From Arenibacter catalasegens (GTDB lineage: Bacteria; Bacteroidota; Bacteroidia; Flavobacteriales; Flavobacteriaceae): a stretch of DNA of 64,000 nt. Location of the stretch: assembly GCF_002909235.1 (NCBI RefSeq), contig NZ_PHQQ01000007.1, positions 1 to 64,000 on the forward strand, in the 5' to 3' direction. Both the position numbers and the translations under genes were made by a program. Within the stretch, counting starts at the first letter, position 1. The number at the start of each line of letters is the position of its first letter. Positions 17,735 through 27,395 of the stretch are shown here, piece by piece. A model generated the notes under the pieces. That model searched no databases. It saw only the letters and a program-made list of their open reading frames with translations, and was not told the DNA's origin.

Positions 17735-18883
17735 ATGAAAAAGGTTTATTTGGATAATGCCGCCACCACTCAGGTTAGGCCGGAGGTTATCTTTAGAATG
17801 CAAGATGCTTTGGAAAGTTCCTACGGAAATCCTTCTTCTTCCCATGGTTTTGGAAGAACTGCCAAAACGGCAATCGAAAAAGCAAGGAAAACCATTGCCA
17901 AGTTATTAAATGCCCATCCGGCTGAGATAATTTTCACTTCAGGTGGTACGGAAGCGGACAATATGATTCTAAGATGTAGTGTTAGAGATCTTGGGGTTAA
18001 AACTATAATTACTTCTAAAATAGAACACCATGCGGTATTGCACACGGCTGAGGCATTGGCTACAGAATATGGTGTGGAACTATTATTTGTGAATTTGGAT
18101 AGTTTTGGAAATCCGGACTTGGCCCATTTGGAATCACTTTTGAAAGGGGAGGGAAGTAAAAAATTGGTAAGCCTGATGCATGTGAACAACGAAATAGGAA
18201 ACACCATAGATATTGTGGCTATTGGTGAGCTTTGTGAGGAATACAATGCCCTATTTCATTCCGATACCGTACAGTCTATAGGTCATTTTCCTTGGGATGT
18301 ACAAAATACCAAGGCACATTTTTTAACAGCGGCGGCACATAAATTTCATGGGCCCAAAGGTGTTGGATTCGCGTACATTAAAAGAAACACTGGTTTAAAA
18401 CCATTGATTTTAGGTGGATCTCAAGAACGCGGTTTTAGGGCGGGAACGGAACCTTTCCATAATATAGTAGGTCTAGAAGAGGCAATTATTGCCGCATATG
18501 ACCATTTGGAAGTAGAAATGGATTTTGTTACTGAATTAAAAAGATATTTTATAGAGAAAATAGCCGTGGCCATACCCGAGGTAGGCTTTAATGGTCTTTC
18601 GGGAGATATGGAGAAAAGTACCTATACCCTAGTGAATGTACGCCTTCCATTTGATCCTGAAAAAGCACTCATGTTGTTGTTTCATTTAGATCTTAAAGGT
18701 ATCGCATGCTCCAAAGGTAGCGCGTGTCAGGCCGGTAGTGATATCGGGTCACATGTACTTACGGAAATTCTTTCCCCTGAGGATCTGGAAAAACCGTCCC
18801 TACGGTTTTCTTTTTCAAAATATAATTCCAAAGAAGAATTGGATTACGTAATTGAGGTGTTAAAAGAGTTCGGCTCCCATTAG
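17735..18883 (+). CDS. cysteine desulfurase (NifS/IscS family)
   Basis: This 382-residue PLP enzyme takes sulfur from cysteine for Fe-S cluster and thiolation pathways. YLDNAATTQ at the start, TSGGTEADN, HVNNEIGN, the PLP-binding TAAAHKFHGPKG and the catalytic cysteine in SKGSACQAGSD are all present. The short segment around the active Cys places it in group I (NifS/IscS-like). No IscU or SUF genes flank it, so it may serve tRNA thiolation or another acceptor. It overlaps the convergent neighbour by 4 bp. Confidence 0.9.
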   Translation: MKKVYLDNAATTQVRPEVIFRMQDALESSYGNPSSSHGFGRTAKTAIEKARKTIAKLLNAHPAEIIFTSGGTEADNMILRCSVRDLGVKTIITSKIEHHAVLHTAEALATEYGVELLFVNLDSFGNPDLAHLESLLKGEGSKKLVSLMHVNNEIGNTIDIVAIGELCEEYNALFHSDTVQSIGHFPWDVQNTKAHFLTAAAHKFHGPKGVGFAYIKRNTGLKPLILGGSQERGFRAGTEPFHNIVGLEEAIIAAYDHLEVEMDFVTELKRYFIEKIAVAIPEVGFNGLSGDMEKSTYTLVNVRLPFDPEKALMLLFHLDLKGIACSKGSACQAGSDIGSHVLTEILSPEDLEKPSLRFSFSKYNSKEELDYVIEVLKEFGSH

Positions 18884-19533
18884 CCTTTCTTTCGGTCCCT
18901 AGGCCGTTCCCTGTCATATGGGAATTTTCTGGAGGCTAGTTTCATCATCAAATCGATTAGGTCCGTTGTGTTTTTACCTGATTTTTTATTGATCTGTTTT
19001 TCGTATTTCCACAGTAATTTTCCGGTGGTTCCATCACTTATTTTTACGCCTATTCTACCGTAATTGGCATTGCCTTTAATATAATCCAATAAACTGAACT
19101 CTGTAGGGACACCTTTGGATAAGAGTACGTTAAGGTCTAGGGTGCCGCTTATAATACCGTCAACTTCTAAAATTTCGGCCAGTTGCTTTACACTATAAAC
19201 ATCAATATTGTCGTAGGATATGCCATTCTGTTTAAGAATAGCATTAGTGTTTTTGGTATTTTGGAATTCTACCGAAAATTTCTTTTTCTTTTTTCTTTTC
19301 GAAAAATAGGTTTCCAGTGCATCCTGTACAGCATAACCCTCCTTCTTCTCAAGGTCCTTTAATTCCTTGTTGGATATTTCGTCCTTTAATTCCAAGTTGG
19401 TCAAGAAAGGGATAATGGCCAAATTATTATGATCACGACTTAGCTCATCAAATTTATCACTCTCATAAATGTTTTTTTGAGCATATATGCCTAGGCTTAT
19501 GAGCATAAAAATGCTTGCAACGATATTTTTCAT
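18880..19533 (-). CDS. exported protein, possibly CsgG-like, of unknown function
   Basis: A 217-residue protein with a signal peptide (to about residue 18, GIYAQ). It has a basic run (KRKKKKK, about residue 79-86), then a region like small CsgG-type or nucleoside-binding periplasmic proteins: a conserved VKQLAEILEVDGIISGTLDL followed by ISDGTTGKLLWKYE. The C-terminus is basic. No lipobox Cys is visible. It ends inside the cysteine desulfurase stop region and lies downstream of the TonB receptor on the same strand (87-bp gap). The assignment is tentative. Confidence 0.6.
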   Translation of the reverse strand: MKNIVASIFMLISLGIYAQKNIYESDKFDELSRDHNNLAIIPFLTNLELKDEISNKELKDLEKKEGYAVQDALETYFSKRKKKKKFSVEFQNTKNTNAILKQNGISYDNIDVYSVKQLAEILEVDGIISGTLDLNVLLSKGVPTEFSLLDYIKGNANYGRIGVKISDGTTGKLLWKYEKQINKKSGKNTTDLIDLMMKLASRKFPYDRERPRDRKKG

Positions 19534-19620
19534 CTATTTATATTTCTTTTTTATATTGTGACCATTAAATAATTATAATCCAATGTCCTGGTCCAATTTG
19601 TTATCTTCTTATTCTCAATA

Positions 19621-22089
19621 CTAAAACTGCATCTCTATTTTTATATTTAAAATACGCCCGGTCATAAAATTGGGTACGGCAAATTGCTGTTCATTGATCA
19701 AATCCCTAACCCAGGTGTTGGTTATGGAATTTTGATTGTTAAATAAATTAAATATTTCAACACCTCCACTTAATTCCTTAAAAAGCCGTAAGAACGAGTT
19801 TTTGTCGTAGGATTTATTTGCTCCCACAAAAATATAGGAAATTCCTAAATCTGCACGTTTATAATCCCTTAATCTATTTTGAAAGAGATAAGGATCCGCA
19901 TAGCTTGGTGAACCACCCGGCAAACCTGTATTATATACTAGGTTTAAATACATTTTAATATCTGGGACCTCTGGCATATAATCCTGAAAAAGGATTCCAA
20001 CTTTTAAGCGCTGGTCTGTAGGTCTTGAGATATAACCTTGGTCATTAATGTTTTCCTTGGTTTTTAAGTATCCTAAACTAAACCACGATTCTGTTCCGGG
20101 AACAAAAGCTCCGTTCAGTCTAAATTCTGCCCCATAAGCATAGGCTTTGGTATTGTTAAGTGCGGCATAACGTATACGAACGTCCTCCAAAGTATATGGG
20201 TTTACATTGGTCAATTTTTTCCAATATGCCTCCCCAGTTAATGTAAATGGCCTTTGCCACAATTTAAAACTGTACTGATTTCCCAAGACCACATGAAAAG
20301 ATTTTTGGGCTTCAACTTCGGGATGGACCGTACCGGAGTTATCCCTTAATTCCCTATAGAAAGGAGGTTGTTGGTAGACGCCACCCGAGAGCCTGAATAA
20401 CATATCTTTTTCCCAATCCGGTTTAATTGAAACTTGGGCTCGGGGACTAAATATGGTGTGTGTACTTTTCGTAAGATCTTTGCCTTTTACCACCCAATGA
20501 CTGGCTCTGGCCCCTAGGTTATAATAAAGGTTATGGCCGTTCCATTGCGTTTGTTGGCTATATTGTACAAATCCGGATAGTTTATTGGTGTTTACCGAAT
20601 TCTTTGCAATTATTCCTGCGAAAGGAACCAGCGGTGCCTCGAAGGGGATTTCAGGTTCATTTCGCTGAAATCCTGAATTAGGCGGGCGAATCATAAACCC
20701 TAAAGAATCTATGAATTCTGACTCTCTGATCTGGTCACGAATATCTGTATGTTCATATTTGAGGCCCCATGAGGTAACTTTTCCATCTTTGGAATGCGTT
20801 CCTTTATGTTCCAAATTAAAAATTTTAGCATCCAAATCATTTCTCGCAAGGTCGTATTGTGTTGCCAATCCATTGGATGGTGTAGGTTGGCCCAAATTAT
20901 CATCCTCAATAGTTGCATTTAGCTCGCCAAGCTGGTATTGTGATATGACATCTGAATATTCTTGTTCCCTATTGAAATATAAAGAAGAAATTAGTTTAAT
21001 AGTTGTTCTGTCGTTAATTCTATACTCTGCTTTCAGGGCATTGAGGTTGGTCCTGAATTGGCTTTTTTCACTTCCAGCATAGTATACCGTTAATATTTTT
21101 ATATCGTCCAAGGTTCCAAAATTTGTCTGCCTTGTAAAGGGTTTGTTTCTGTAATTGTTGATCGAAAGATTACCTAAATAGCTAATCCGGAACTTTGGTG
21201 TAAAGATATAGGTAGTGTATTGTTGAATATCAAAAAATGCTGGATTATAGTTACTTTTGGTTGTACTGCTATTTACAAGTAGGCTGTTGTCCCTAGACCT
21301 AACACTTGTAATAGATGATAATTTTTTATTTTTTGATACACCTTCCAAAGTAACTGCTGTGCCTAGTAAGGTTGCATTTATTTTAAGGCCAAAGGCAACA
21401 GGAGTTTTATAGTTGATATCAAGAACCGAGGAAAGTTTATCACCGTATTTGGCTTGAAAGCCGCCAGCCGAAAATTGTAAATTTTCCACCATATCACTGT
21501 TTATAAAACTTAACCCTTCTTGTTGTCCTGAACGAATTAGAAATGGTCGATATATCTCAATGTCGTTTACATAAACTAGGTTTTCGTCATAATTGCCACC
21601 TCTTACCATGTACTGGGTACTGAGCTCATTGTTGACGGAAACACCTGGTAAAAGCTTTAAAATATTTTCGACCCCGGCATTGGATCCGGGAATATTTCGA
21701 ACAATATCCGATGAAATGGTGGTAATTCCTTCGGCATATCTGGTTCCGGAAGGGGTTACAACGACTCCAGCAATTAGTATCGCTTCATTAGGTAGAACGG
21801 GATTAAATTCGTAATTCTCGTTAGTGTTTAGAATTAGGTCCCTAAGTATTAGCTTTTTGTTACCGAGATGGGAAAAAGTTATAGATGTTTCCTGGTCCGC
21901 TACAATTTCCAATATATAAAACCCATTTATATCGGAAAAAGTCCCTTTGTTTTCCGTGGTGATATTAACATTGGGCAAAGGGGTTTGGTTTTCATCAAAA
22001 ACCACACCTGTTATGGTAGCCGTTTGTGCCTTTAAAAGGGGAGATGTCCCCATAAAAAAGACCAGAAAAAATAGTTTATAAAGTCTCAA
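19621..22089 (-). CDS. TonB-dependent outer membrane receptor with CarboxypepD_reg-like domain
   Basis: An outer-membrane receptor of about 822 residues. A signal peptide (LYKLFFLVFFMGTSPLLKAQ) precedes a CarboxypepD_reg-like domain (TATITGVVFDENQTPLPNV), the plug (NILKLLPGVSVNN, YMVRGGNYDENLVYVND) and a 22-strand-type barrel ending in Phe. I place the start at TTG 22089, because it falls just before the signal peptide and 4 bases after the stop of the M23 gene; an ATG at 22140 would lie inside that gene and add 17 non-signal residues. No SusD partner is present, so the ligand is unlikely to be a classic SusCD glycan. The ligand is unknown. Confidence 0.88.
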   Translation of the reverse strand: MRLYKLFFLVFFMGTSPLLKAQTATITGVVFDENQTPLPNVNITTENKGTFSDINGFYILEIVADQETSITFSHLGNKKLILRDLILNTNENYEFNPVLPNEAILIAGVVVTPSGTRYAEGITTISSDIVRNIPGSNAGVENILKLLPGVSVNNELSTQYMVRGGNYDENLVYVNDIEIYRPFLIRSGQQEGLSFINSDMVENLQFSAGGFQAKYGDKLSSVLDINYKTPVAFGLKINATLLGTAVTLEGVSKNKKLSSITSVRSRDNSLLVNSSTTKSNYNPAFFDIQQYTTYIFTPKFRISYLGNLSINNYRNKPFTRQTNFGTLDDIKILTVYYAGSEKSQFRTNLNALKAEYRINDRTTIKLISSLYFNREQEYSDVISQYQLGELNATIEDDNLGQPTPSNGLATQYDLARNDLDAKIFNLEHKGTHSKDGKVTSWGLKYEHTDIRDQIRESEFIDSLGFMIRPPNSGFQRNEPEIPFEAPLVPFAGIIAKNSVNTNKLSGFVQYSQQTQWNGHNLYYNLGARASHWVVKGKDLTKSTHTIFSPRAQVSIKPDWEKDMLFRLSGGVYQQPPFYRELRDNSGTVHPEVEAQKSFHVVLGNQYSFKLWQRPFTLTGEAYWKKLTNVNPYTLEDVRIRYAALNNTKAYAYGAEFRLNGAFVPGTESWFSLGYLKTKENINDQGYISRPTDQRLKVGILFQDYMPEVPDIKMYLNLVYNTGLPGGSPSYADPYLFQNRLRDYKRADLGISYIFVGANKSYDKNSFLRLFKELSGGVEIFNLFNNQNSITNTWVRDLINEQQFAVPNFMTGRILNIKIEMQF

Positions 22090-22093
22090 TGTT

Positions 22094-23782
22094 TTATTTT
22101 CTGTAAAACGTACTTGTGAAAGTACTGCTGTTGCCAACATTATCGGTAACCACGACTTTCAAATCACATTGCTTTTTGTCCAATATAAGATCATCAAAGT
22201 TGTAGGTAATGGTATTGGTTTTGGGCTCATATTCCAAAAGTATCCATTCTCCGTTTAGTGTTGCATTGTAGGAGCTTATTCCACTAAGATTATCAGAAAT
22301 GTTTAAACTTAAATAACTAAAGTTGGTTAACCATTGTTTATGTTTAAAATTTTTCGGTCTAATCTGAGGAGCAATGGTATCTTTCGCCAAGGTATAAGTT
22401 CCCAAATTCCTAGTTCGTGTTGTAAAGGTCGTCCCGCGTTTGTAAGTGGAGGCGTAGCTTGCGGATCCATTGCTATCCAATCTTCCTATAAATAATTGTT
22501 TTCTTTCTTGGTCAGAATATTTTGTGACATCAAAGGTTATGGTAAAGTTTCTATGTGCTGGTACTTTACTGTTGTGTATGGTAACGGTGTCCTGCCCTTT
22601 TTTTAGGTCGATATAAAAATTATTGTAAAAGGTATTCGATGGGAAATATACTTTTGCACCACCCAAATCAAAATTATTCGGCTTTTTTGCTATAATATAC
22701 TGGTCTGTTTTCTCTTCTATTTTAGGGATTACTATTTCCTGTTGTTTCCCTTCCACAGGGATTATCAATTTGGTGAGATTACCTGCAAGATCATTGATGT
22801 GAATCTCCACATTATAGGAGAGGCCTTCGCTTACCTCAATTTCACCATTGTTAAAAATAGTTTTGTAAATACCCAAGAGATTGCTTTCTTCCTTAAAACA
22901 CTTTTGAATTCGTTCCCTATAAGTGCTAAAATGGTCATAGTCTATCAAGGTGTTTATATAGCGACTTTCAACAAAGGAGAAGGTTTCAAAATTGAATTCG
23001 GTATATGTTTTCCCGTTCACTATTTGTTTAACAGAATAAACTCCATTTTTATTGGCAGCCAAATCTTGCCGGTCAAACGCATTTATCCCAAATCCAATGG
23101 TTCCCATTGCCGTTACTTTGTCAGCAAGATAAGTCCCATCACTTTGTCTATGGTATTTTAGTTTTATTTTTTCCTGACTTTGGTTTACCTGTGAGTTTTC
23201 TGAAAGGGGATAAGCATAAGCATCCAGTAAGGTCGGGTCTGTAGCGTCCCTAACTTCCAATCCATGTAGGAGGGGGTTAGTTGGCATTTCTGAAGCACTG
23301 CTCCTAATTTCGAAATGTAGGTGGGGTCCGGCAGATCCACCTGTATTTCCAGTAAAGGCAATTAGTTCGCTTTTTTCGACATTAAGTTCCGAAAAGTCGG
23401 GAAAAATTTCCACTTCAAAAGATTTTTTCTGATACTGAACCTTCTTGATGTAGGCCTCTATATCGGGTGAGAACTTTTGAAGATGGCCATAGACGGAAGT
23501 GTACCCATTAGGATGGGCAATATATAGTGCTTTGCCATAACCCCATTCAGAAACTTTGATCCGCGTAATTGTACCATCGCCAATTGCATAAACGGGTAAT
23601 CCCTGCCGCTGTTGCGTTTTTATATCAATCCCTGAATGAAAATGGTTGGAACGCAATTCGCCAAATGTTCCGGATAATATTATTGGAATATCTAAAGGGG
23701 CTCGGAAAAAATCCTGAGGATAAGGAGCTTGCCCATAAAATATTGATGTAAATAAAAAAAATCCTAAGATAAAGCCTTTCAT
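22094..23782 (-). CDS. M23 family metallopeptidase
   Basis: A 562-residue exported protein whose signal peptide ends near residue 17 (FYGQ). The LytM/M23 domain spans about residues 28-165: HFHSGIDIKT gives the zinc His and Asp, and GPHLHFEIR gives the HxH ligands. The rest is a series of beta-sandwich domains with no further enzyme motif. M23 enzymes cut peptidoglycan cross-links or activate amidases. The TonB receptor gene follows immediately on the same strand, so the two are probably co-transcribed. It diverges from the zapA operon. Confidence 0.88.
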   Translation of the reverse strand: MKGFILGFFLFTSIFYGQAPYPQDFFRAPLDIPIILSGTFGELRSNHFHSGIDIKTQQRQGLPVYAIGDGTITRIKVSEWGYGKALYIAHPNGYTSVYGHLQKFSPDIEAYIKKVQYQKKSFEVEIFPDFSELNVEKSELIAFTGNTGGSAGPHLHFEIRSSASEMPTNPLLHGLEVRDATDPTLLDAYAYPLSENSQVNQSQEKIKLKYHRQSDGTYLADKVTAMGTIGFGINAFDRQDLAANKNGVYSVKQIVNGKTYTEFNFETFSFVESRYINTLIDYDHFSTYRERIQKCFKEESNLLGIYKTIFNNGEIEVSEGLSYNVEIHINDLAGNLTKLIIPVEGKQQEIVIPKIEEKTDQYIIAKKPNNFDLGGAKVYFPSNTFYNNFYIDLKKGQDTVTIHNSKVPAHRNFTITFDVTKYSDQERKQLFIGRLDSNGSASYASTYKRGTTFTTRTRNLGTYTLAKDTIAPQIRPKNFKHKQWLTNFSYLSLNISDNLSGISSYNATLNGEWILLEYEPKTNTITYNFDDLILDKKQCDLKVVVTDNVGNSSTFTSTFYRK

Positions 23783-23888
23783 AATTATTTAATAATTGGT
23801 ACGAATGTAATTAATACCATTCTAATTGAAAAAAAGTCTGTGTTATATAATGAAGATGGGGTCATTTTTTTTTCTTAAATTGAGGGTG

Positions 23889-23896
23889 CAAATTTA
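23889..23896 (-). promoter_or_regulatory. possible -7 box for the M23-TonB receptor operon
   Basis: TAAATTTG on the minus strand lies 107 bases before the M23 start. No -33 TTG is visible and the leader would be long, so this is weak. Confidence 0.3.
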
Positions 23897-23921
23897 ACTT
23901 TAAGAATAATTGAAAAAAGAA

Positions 23922-23952
23922 TTGCTAAGTATAAAGAGGTGTGTTAACTTTG
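23922..23952 (+). promoter_or_regulatory. promoter of the zapA operon
   Basis: TTG at 23922-23924 and TAACTTTG at 23945-23952 are separated by 20 bases, an excellent fit to the Bacteroidota consensus. The ATG at 23977 is 25 bases downstream. Confidence 0.7.
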
Positions 23953-23976
23953 TGTAAAATGCATTGATATTTGCAA

Positions 23977-24267
23977 ATGGGTGAATTGGTAGATATTGTT
24001 GATTCTTTAGAAAATAAAATAAGTAAGTTGCTGCATAAGTTAGAGCTATTGCACCACACGAATATAAAATTGGAAGAAGAATTAGTTTCTGTAAAAAATG
24101 ATCACGAAGCAACTAGGGTTTCTGTGAGTGAATGGCAGGAAAGATACAATTCACTAAAAATGGCAAGTTCTATGCTGGGCAGTGATACAAATAAGACCGA
24201 AGCTAAGCTTAAAATAAACACATTGATAAGAGAGTTGGACCATTGTATAGCCCAACTTTCAGAATAG
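23977..24267 (+). CDS. ZapB-like coiled-coil protein upstream of zapA
   Basis: A 96-residue cytoplasmic protein with a long coiled coil (about residues 8-55, repeated Leu and Lys-Leu heptads such as SLENKISKLLHKLELL). I use the ATG at 23977; a TTG two codons upstream is possible. It is 5 bp before zapA and shares its promoter. Short coiled-coil proteins in this position are common in Bacteroidota and may partner with ZapA at the division ring. That role is inference from context. Confidence 0.7.
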   Translation: MGELVDIVDSLENKISKLLHKLELLHHTNIKLEEELVSVKNDHEATRVSVSEWQERYNSLKMASSMLGSDTNKTEAKLKINTLIRELDHCIAQLSE

Positions 24268-24272
24268 TGTAA

Positions 24273-24578
24273 ATGAATAATATGGCAGAGAAGCTCAAGA
24301 TAAAGCTTTCTATAGCAGATAGGGTATATCCCTTGACCATAGATCCTCTGCAAGAGGAGGGGCTAAGAAAGGCAGCTAAAAACATAGAACAGCTGGCAAA
24401 GAAATTTGAGCAAAACTATGCCGTTAGGGATAAGCAAGATGTGTTGGCCATGTGCGCACTTCAGTTTGCTTCCAAGATTGAGCAAAAAGGAATAGATCAG
24501 ACAGAAGGGGTGAAAGAAGCTGCAGAGCGACTTAAAGCACTTAATCTGTTGGTAGATTCCAAGCTAGGGATGAAATAA
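24273..24578 (+). CDS. zapA: cell division protein ZapA
   Basis: A 101-residue protein (98 from the alternative ATG at 24282). The N-terminal beta-hairpin domain IKLSIADRVYPLTIDPLQEE and the long C-terminal helix ending LKALNLLVDSKLG match ZapA, which bundles FtsZ filaments. Bacteroidota zapA is typically followed by a 6S-type RNA and rny, and that order is seen here. In E. coli zapA also precedes the 6S RNA gene. Confidence 0.88.
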   Translation: MNNMAEKLKIKLSIADRVYPLTIDPLQEEGLRKAAKNIEQLAKKFEQNYAVRDKQDVLAMCALQFASKIEQKGIDQTEGVKEAAERLKALNLLVDSKLGMK

Positions 24579-24604
24579 CGTTCTTTAAAATAAATATAGT
24601 TACT

Positions 24605-24774
24605 GCCCACATTGGTAATTAATTTTTGACAAACTCAACACTAATTTGTTTGAAAAGGGTGAGTTTAGGTTGTAAAAGCATGCCTTACTAGTATAAGGAT
24701 CCTTGAGCAGTCTGGTAGCCCTAAACCTGTTCATCGGGGTTTGTACAAAACTTCCATCAATGTGGGCTTTTTTT
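24605..24774 (+). ncRNA. ssrS: 6S-type regulatory RNA (Flavobacteria form)
   Basis: No gene lies between zapA and rny. The stretch opens with GCCCACATTG (24605-24614) and closes with its exact complement CAATGTGGGC (24758-24767) followed by seven T residues, so a transcript of about 170 nt would fold as one long rod with a terminator at its 3' end. Inner segments such as CCCTAAACC and GGTTTG-type bases may extend the rod around an internal bubble. Length, shape and the zapA-rny position are what is expected of 6S RNA, which binds RNA polymerase holoenzyme. Ends are estimates. Confidence 0.68.
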
Positions 24775-24796
24775 ATAAATAATTTTCAAATTAAAT

Positions 24797-26362
24797 ATGG
24801 ATAGTATAGCAATAATAATAGGATTGGTTGGATTGGCAATTGGTTTTGCCATTGCAAAATTTATGGAAAAGGGCAAGGCCTCCAAAACCATCGCCAGCGC
24901 AAAAAAAGAGGCGGCGAACTTAATAAAAGAAGCAAGTATTGAAGGGGAGAATATAAAGAAGGATAAAATATTTCAGGCCAAAGAAAAGTTTTTGGAACTT
25001 AAAGCCGAGCATGAGAAGGTAATTATCAATAAGGATAAGAAAATCTCGGAATCAGAAAAACGGACTAGGGATAAGGAGTCCCAAATAAGCAGTGAATTGG
25101 CCAAAGGTAAAAAATTGGGCGAGCAACTCGAGACGAAACTAAAAGAGGTAGATTACAAGAGCGAGTTTCTAGAAAAGAAACAATCCGAGTTGGAAAAGCT
25201 GCATAAGAGTCAAGTGCAACAATTGGAAGTTATTTCCGGGTTGTCCGCCGATGATGCCAAATCACAATTGATGGAATCTTTAAAGGATACCGCGAAATCA
25301 GATGCTATGGCTTATATACAAGCCACAGTGGAGGAAGCAAAGCTTACGGCACAACAAGAAGCTAAAAAAATAATTATCAACACCATACAGCGCATTGGTA
25401 CGGAAGAGGCCGTCGAAAATTGTGTTTCCGTATTTAACCTGGAATCCGATGATGTGAAGGGGCGAATAATAGGTCGTGAAGGGCGAAATATTAGAGCGTT
25501 GGAAGCAGCTACAGGGGTTGAAATAATAGTAGACGACACTCCTGAGGCCATTATTCTTTCATGTTTCGATTCGGTTCGTAGAGAAGTGGCACGCCTGTCT
25601 TTGCACAAATTGGTGACGGACGGAAGAATACACCCTGCAAGAATTGAAGAGATCGTTAAAAAGACCGAAAAACAGATAGAGGAGGAAATTGTTGAAATAG
25701 GCAAACGTACGGTAATCGATTTGGGGATACATGGACTGCATCCTGAATTGATCAAAGCAGTGGGTAGAATGAAATATCGTTCTTCCTATGGCCAAAACTT
25801 ATTACAACACTCCAGAGAGGTTGCAAAACTTTGTGGCGTAATGGCTGCCGAGTTGGGATTAAATCCAAAATTGGCCAAGCGTGCCGGTCTTTTACATGAT
25901 ATAGGAAAGGTGCCCAATACCGAGGCTGAGGTAGAAACGCCTCACGCAATTCTTGGTATGCAATGGGCGGAAAAATTTGGAGAGAAACCAGATATTTGTA
26001 ATGCGATAGGTGCTCACCATGATGAGATTGAAATGAAAACCCTCATTGCCCCAATTGTACAGGTGTGTGATGCCATTAGCGGAGCAAGGCCAGGGGCAAG
26101 AAGACAGGTGTTGGATTCTTATATTCAGCGTCTGAAAGATTTAGAAGAGATAGCCTTTGGATTTGGTGGTGTGCAAAAGGCATATGCCATTCAGGCAGGT
26201 AGAGAATTAAGGGTTATCGTTGAAAGTGAGAAAGTGAGTGATGATAAGGCGGCCGAACTATCTTTTGAAATTTCGCAAAAAATCCAAACTGATATGACTT
26301 ATCCTGGTCAGGTGAAAGTTACCGTAATTAGGGAAACTAGAGCGGTAAACGTGGCCAAGTAG
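24797..26362 (+). CDS. rny: ribonuclease Y
   Basis: A 521-residue membrane-anchored endoribonuclease, close to the family's usual length. One N-terminal span (about 5-25) is followed by a long Lys/Glu-rich coiled coil (30-200), a KH RNA-binding domain ([17 protein letters not shown]) and an HD hydrolase domain with [17 protein letters not shown] and AHHDEIE. RNase Y starts mRNA decay at the membrane. The 6S-type RNA lies directly upstream, and a hairpin terminator follows. Confidence 0.93.
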   Translation: MDSIAIIIGLVGLAIGFAIAKFMEKGKASKTIASAKKEAANLIKEASIEGENIKKDKIFQAKEKFLELKAEHEKVIINKDKKISESEKRTRDKESQISSELAKGKKLGEQLETKLKEVDYKSEFLEKKQSELEKLHKSQVQQLEVISGLSADDAKSQLMESLKDTAKSDAMAYIQATVEEAKLTAQQEAKKIIINTIQRIGTEEAVENCVSVFNLESDDVKGRIIGREGRNIRALEAATGVEIIVDDTPEAIILSCFDSVRREVARLSLHKLVTDGRIHPARIEEIVKKTEKQIEEEIVEIGKRTVIDLGIHGLHPELIKAVGRMKYRSSYGQNLLQHSREVAKLCGVMAAELGLNPKLAKRAGLLHDIGKVPNTEAEVETPHAILGMQWAEKFGEKPDICNAIGAHHDEIEMKTLIAPIVQVCDAISGARPGARRQVLDSYIQRLKDLEEIAFGFGGVQKAYAIQAGRELRVIVESEKVSDDKAAELSFEISQKIQTDMTYPGQVKVTVIRETRAVNVAK

Positions 26363-26381
26363 AATATATAGATTTTTTTAG

Positions 26382-26430
26382 AAGCCTTCCTTAAAATGAA
26401 TTAAACAATCATTGTAGCGAAGGCTTTTCT
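26382..26430 (+). terminator. terminator of rny
   Basis: AAGCCTTC pairs with GAAGGCTT (8 bp, loop of about 30 bases), and the second arm runs into TTTTCT. The loop is long, so strength is moderate. Confidence 0.5.
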
Positions 26431-26484
26431 ATGTAATATTGATTGTATATCTATCCCTGAAATCAGGTAAAAGGGAAGCCTTTA

Positions 26485-27357
26485 TTAATCCTCCTTATAA
26501 GGCCTATTAATAGTCTTATTTTTGTAAATGGCCAGTTCCTCTAATGCGGCTTCGGTCCATTCGTTCCAAAGGGATTGTTGCGATAAATTACTATAGACCT
26601 CAGTGTCATAGGCCTCTTGTTTTAATTGAAGTTCCTGATCGACTTCATCTCCTATATGTTCCACTTTTTTTATTAAGTCCTTATAACTCTTAATCTCTTG
26701 CTGTAATCTTTGTATAAATTTCCTAGCGTAGATTTCGGTAATATCAAAGTGTAGTTGTTCGTGATTTAATACCAAGGATTGGTTCTCATTATTTTTAAAG
26801 TAGGAGGCTTCGCAGTCAAAATAGGTATCCACTTCTACGATAACTAAGTTCTTCTTGGTTTTTACACTGGTAGTATAGCCAAAATAGGCATTTGTGGCCG
26901 CAATAAAGGGCTTGCCCTCTACAGTTCCTTTAAAGTCCGTGACTTTTAGTTTCCTGTTAGGCTTCCAAAGAATTTCTTTTTCAAAGTCTTCTGGATTGGG
27001 AACTGCGTATATATTACCTTGTATTCTATGGCATGGATTTAAAAGCAGATTTGGGCGCTTATGTTCCGTTATAAATATTAAATTACCACCAATTGCCATG
27101 GCTTTATTTTTGGCCGTTTGTTTAACTTGTCGCAGGTTGCAATCTCCTGTAAAGGCATTATGTTTGGTGGCAATGGTGCCGATTAAAAGAGAGTCATTTA
27201 GATTTGGATTTTCTTTTGTTATAACAAAAATGAAATCGTGTTGCAATATCGATTTGGCAAGGCTATTCCCTGTTTCCTTTACAATTACTCTAGGAGTACC
27301 GCAGCTTGTTAATAAAATAACAAGACACACTGCTATAATAAAACTAAACTTTCTTAT
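26485..27357 (-). CDS. DUF922-like lipoprotein (putative zinc protease) with a non-standard start
   Basis: An exported protein of about 290 residues. The motif NHEQLHFDITEIYARK in the last third is the HExxHxxxxE-like centre of DUF922, a putative zinc protease family. WKPNRKLKVTDFKG upstream also fits it. The only standard start in frame is GTG at 27330, but that gives a signal without basic residues. Reading upstream restores a full lipoprotein signal (RKFSFIIAVCLVILLTSC) from an ATA codon at 27357 or ATT at 27363. A stop codon lies further upstream and no ATG, GTG or TTG intervenes. The gene begins within 40 bases of the DUF349 stop. Confidence 0.68.
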   Translation of the reverse strand: MRKFSFIIAVCLVILLTSCGTPRVIVKETGNSLAKSILQHDFIFVITKENPNLNDSLLIGTIATKHNAFTGDCNLRQVKQTAKNKAMAIGGNLIFITEHKRPNLLLNPCHRIQGNIYAVPNPEDFEKEILWKPNRKLKVTDFKGTVEGKPFIAATNAYFGYTTSVKTKKNLVIVEVDTYFDCEASYFKNNENQSLVLNHEQLHFDITEIYARKFIQRLQQEIKSYKDLIKKVEHIGDEVDQELQLKQEAYDTEVYSNLSQQSLWNEWTEAALEELAIYKNKTINRPYKED

Positions 27358-27395
27358 CCCAATAGGCTTATGCTTTAATTTATATAGGTTGATCT

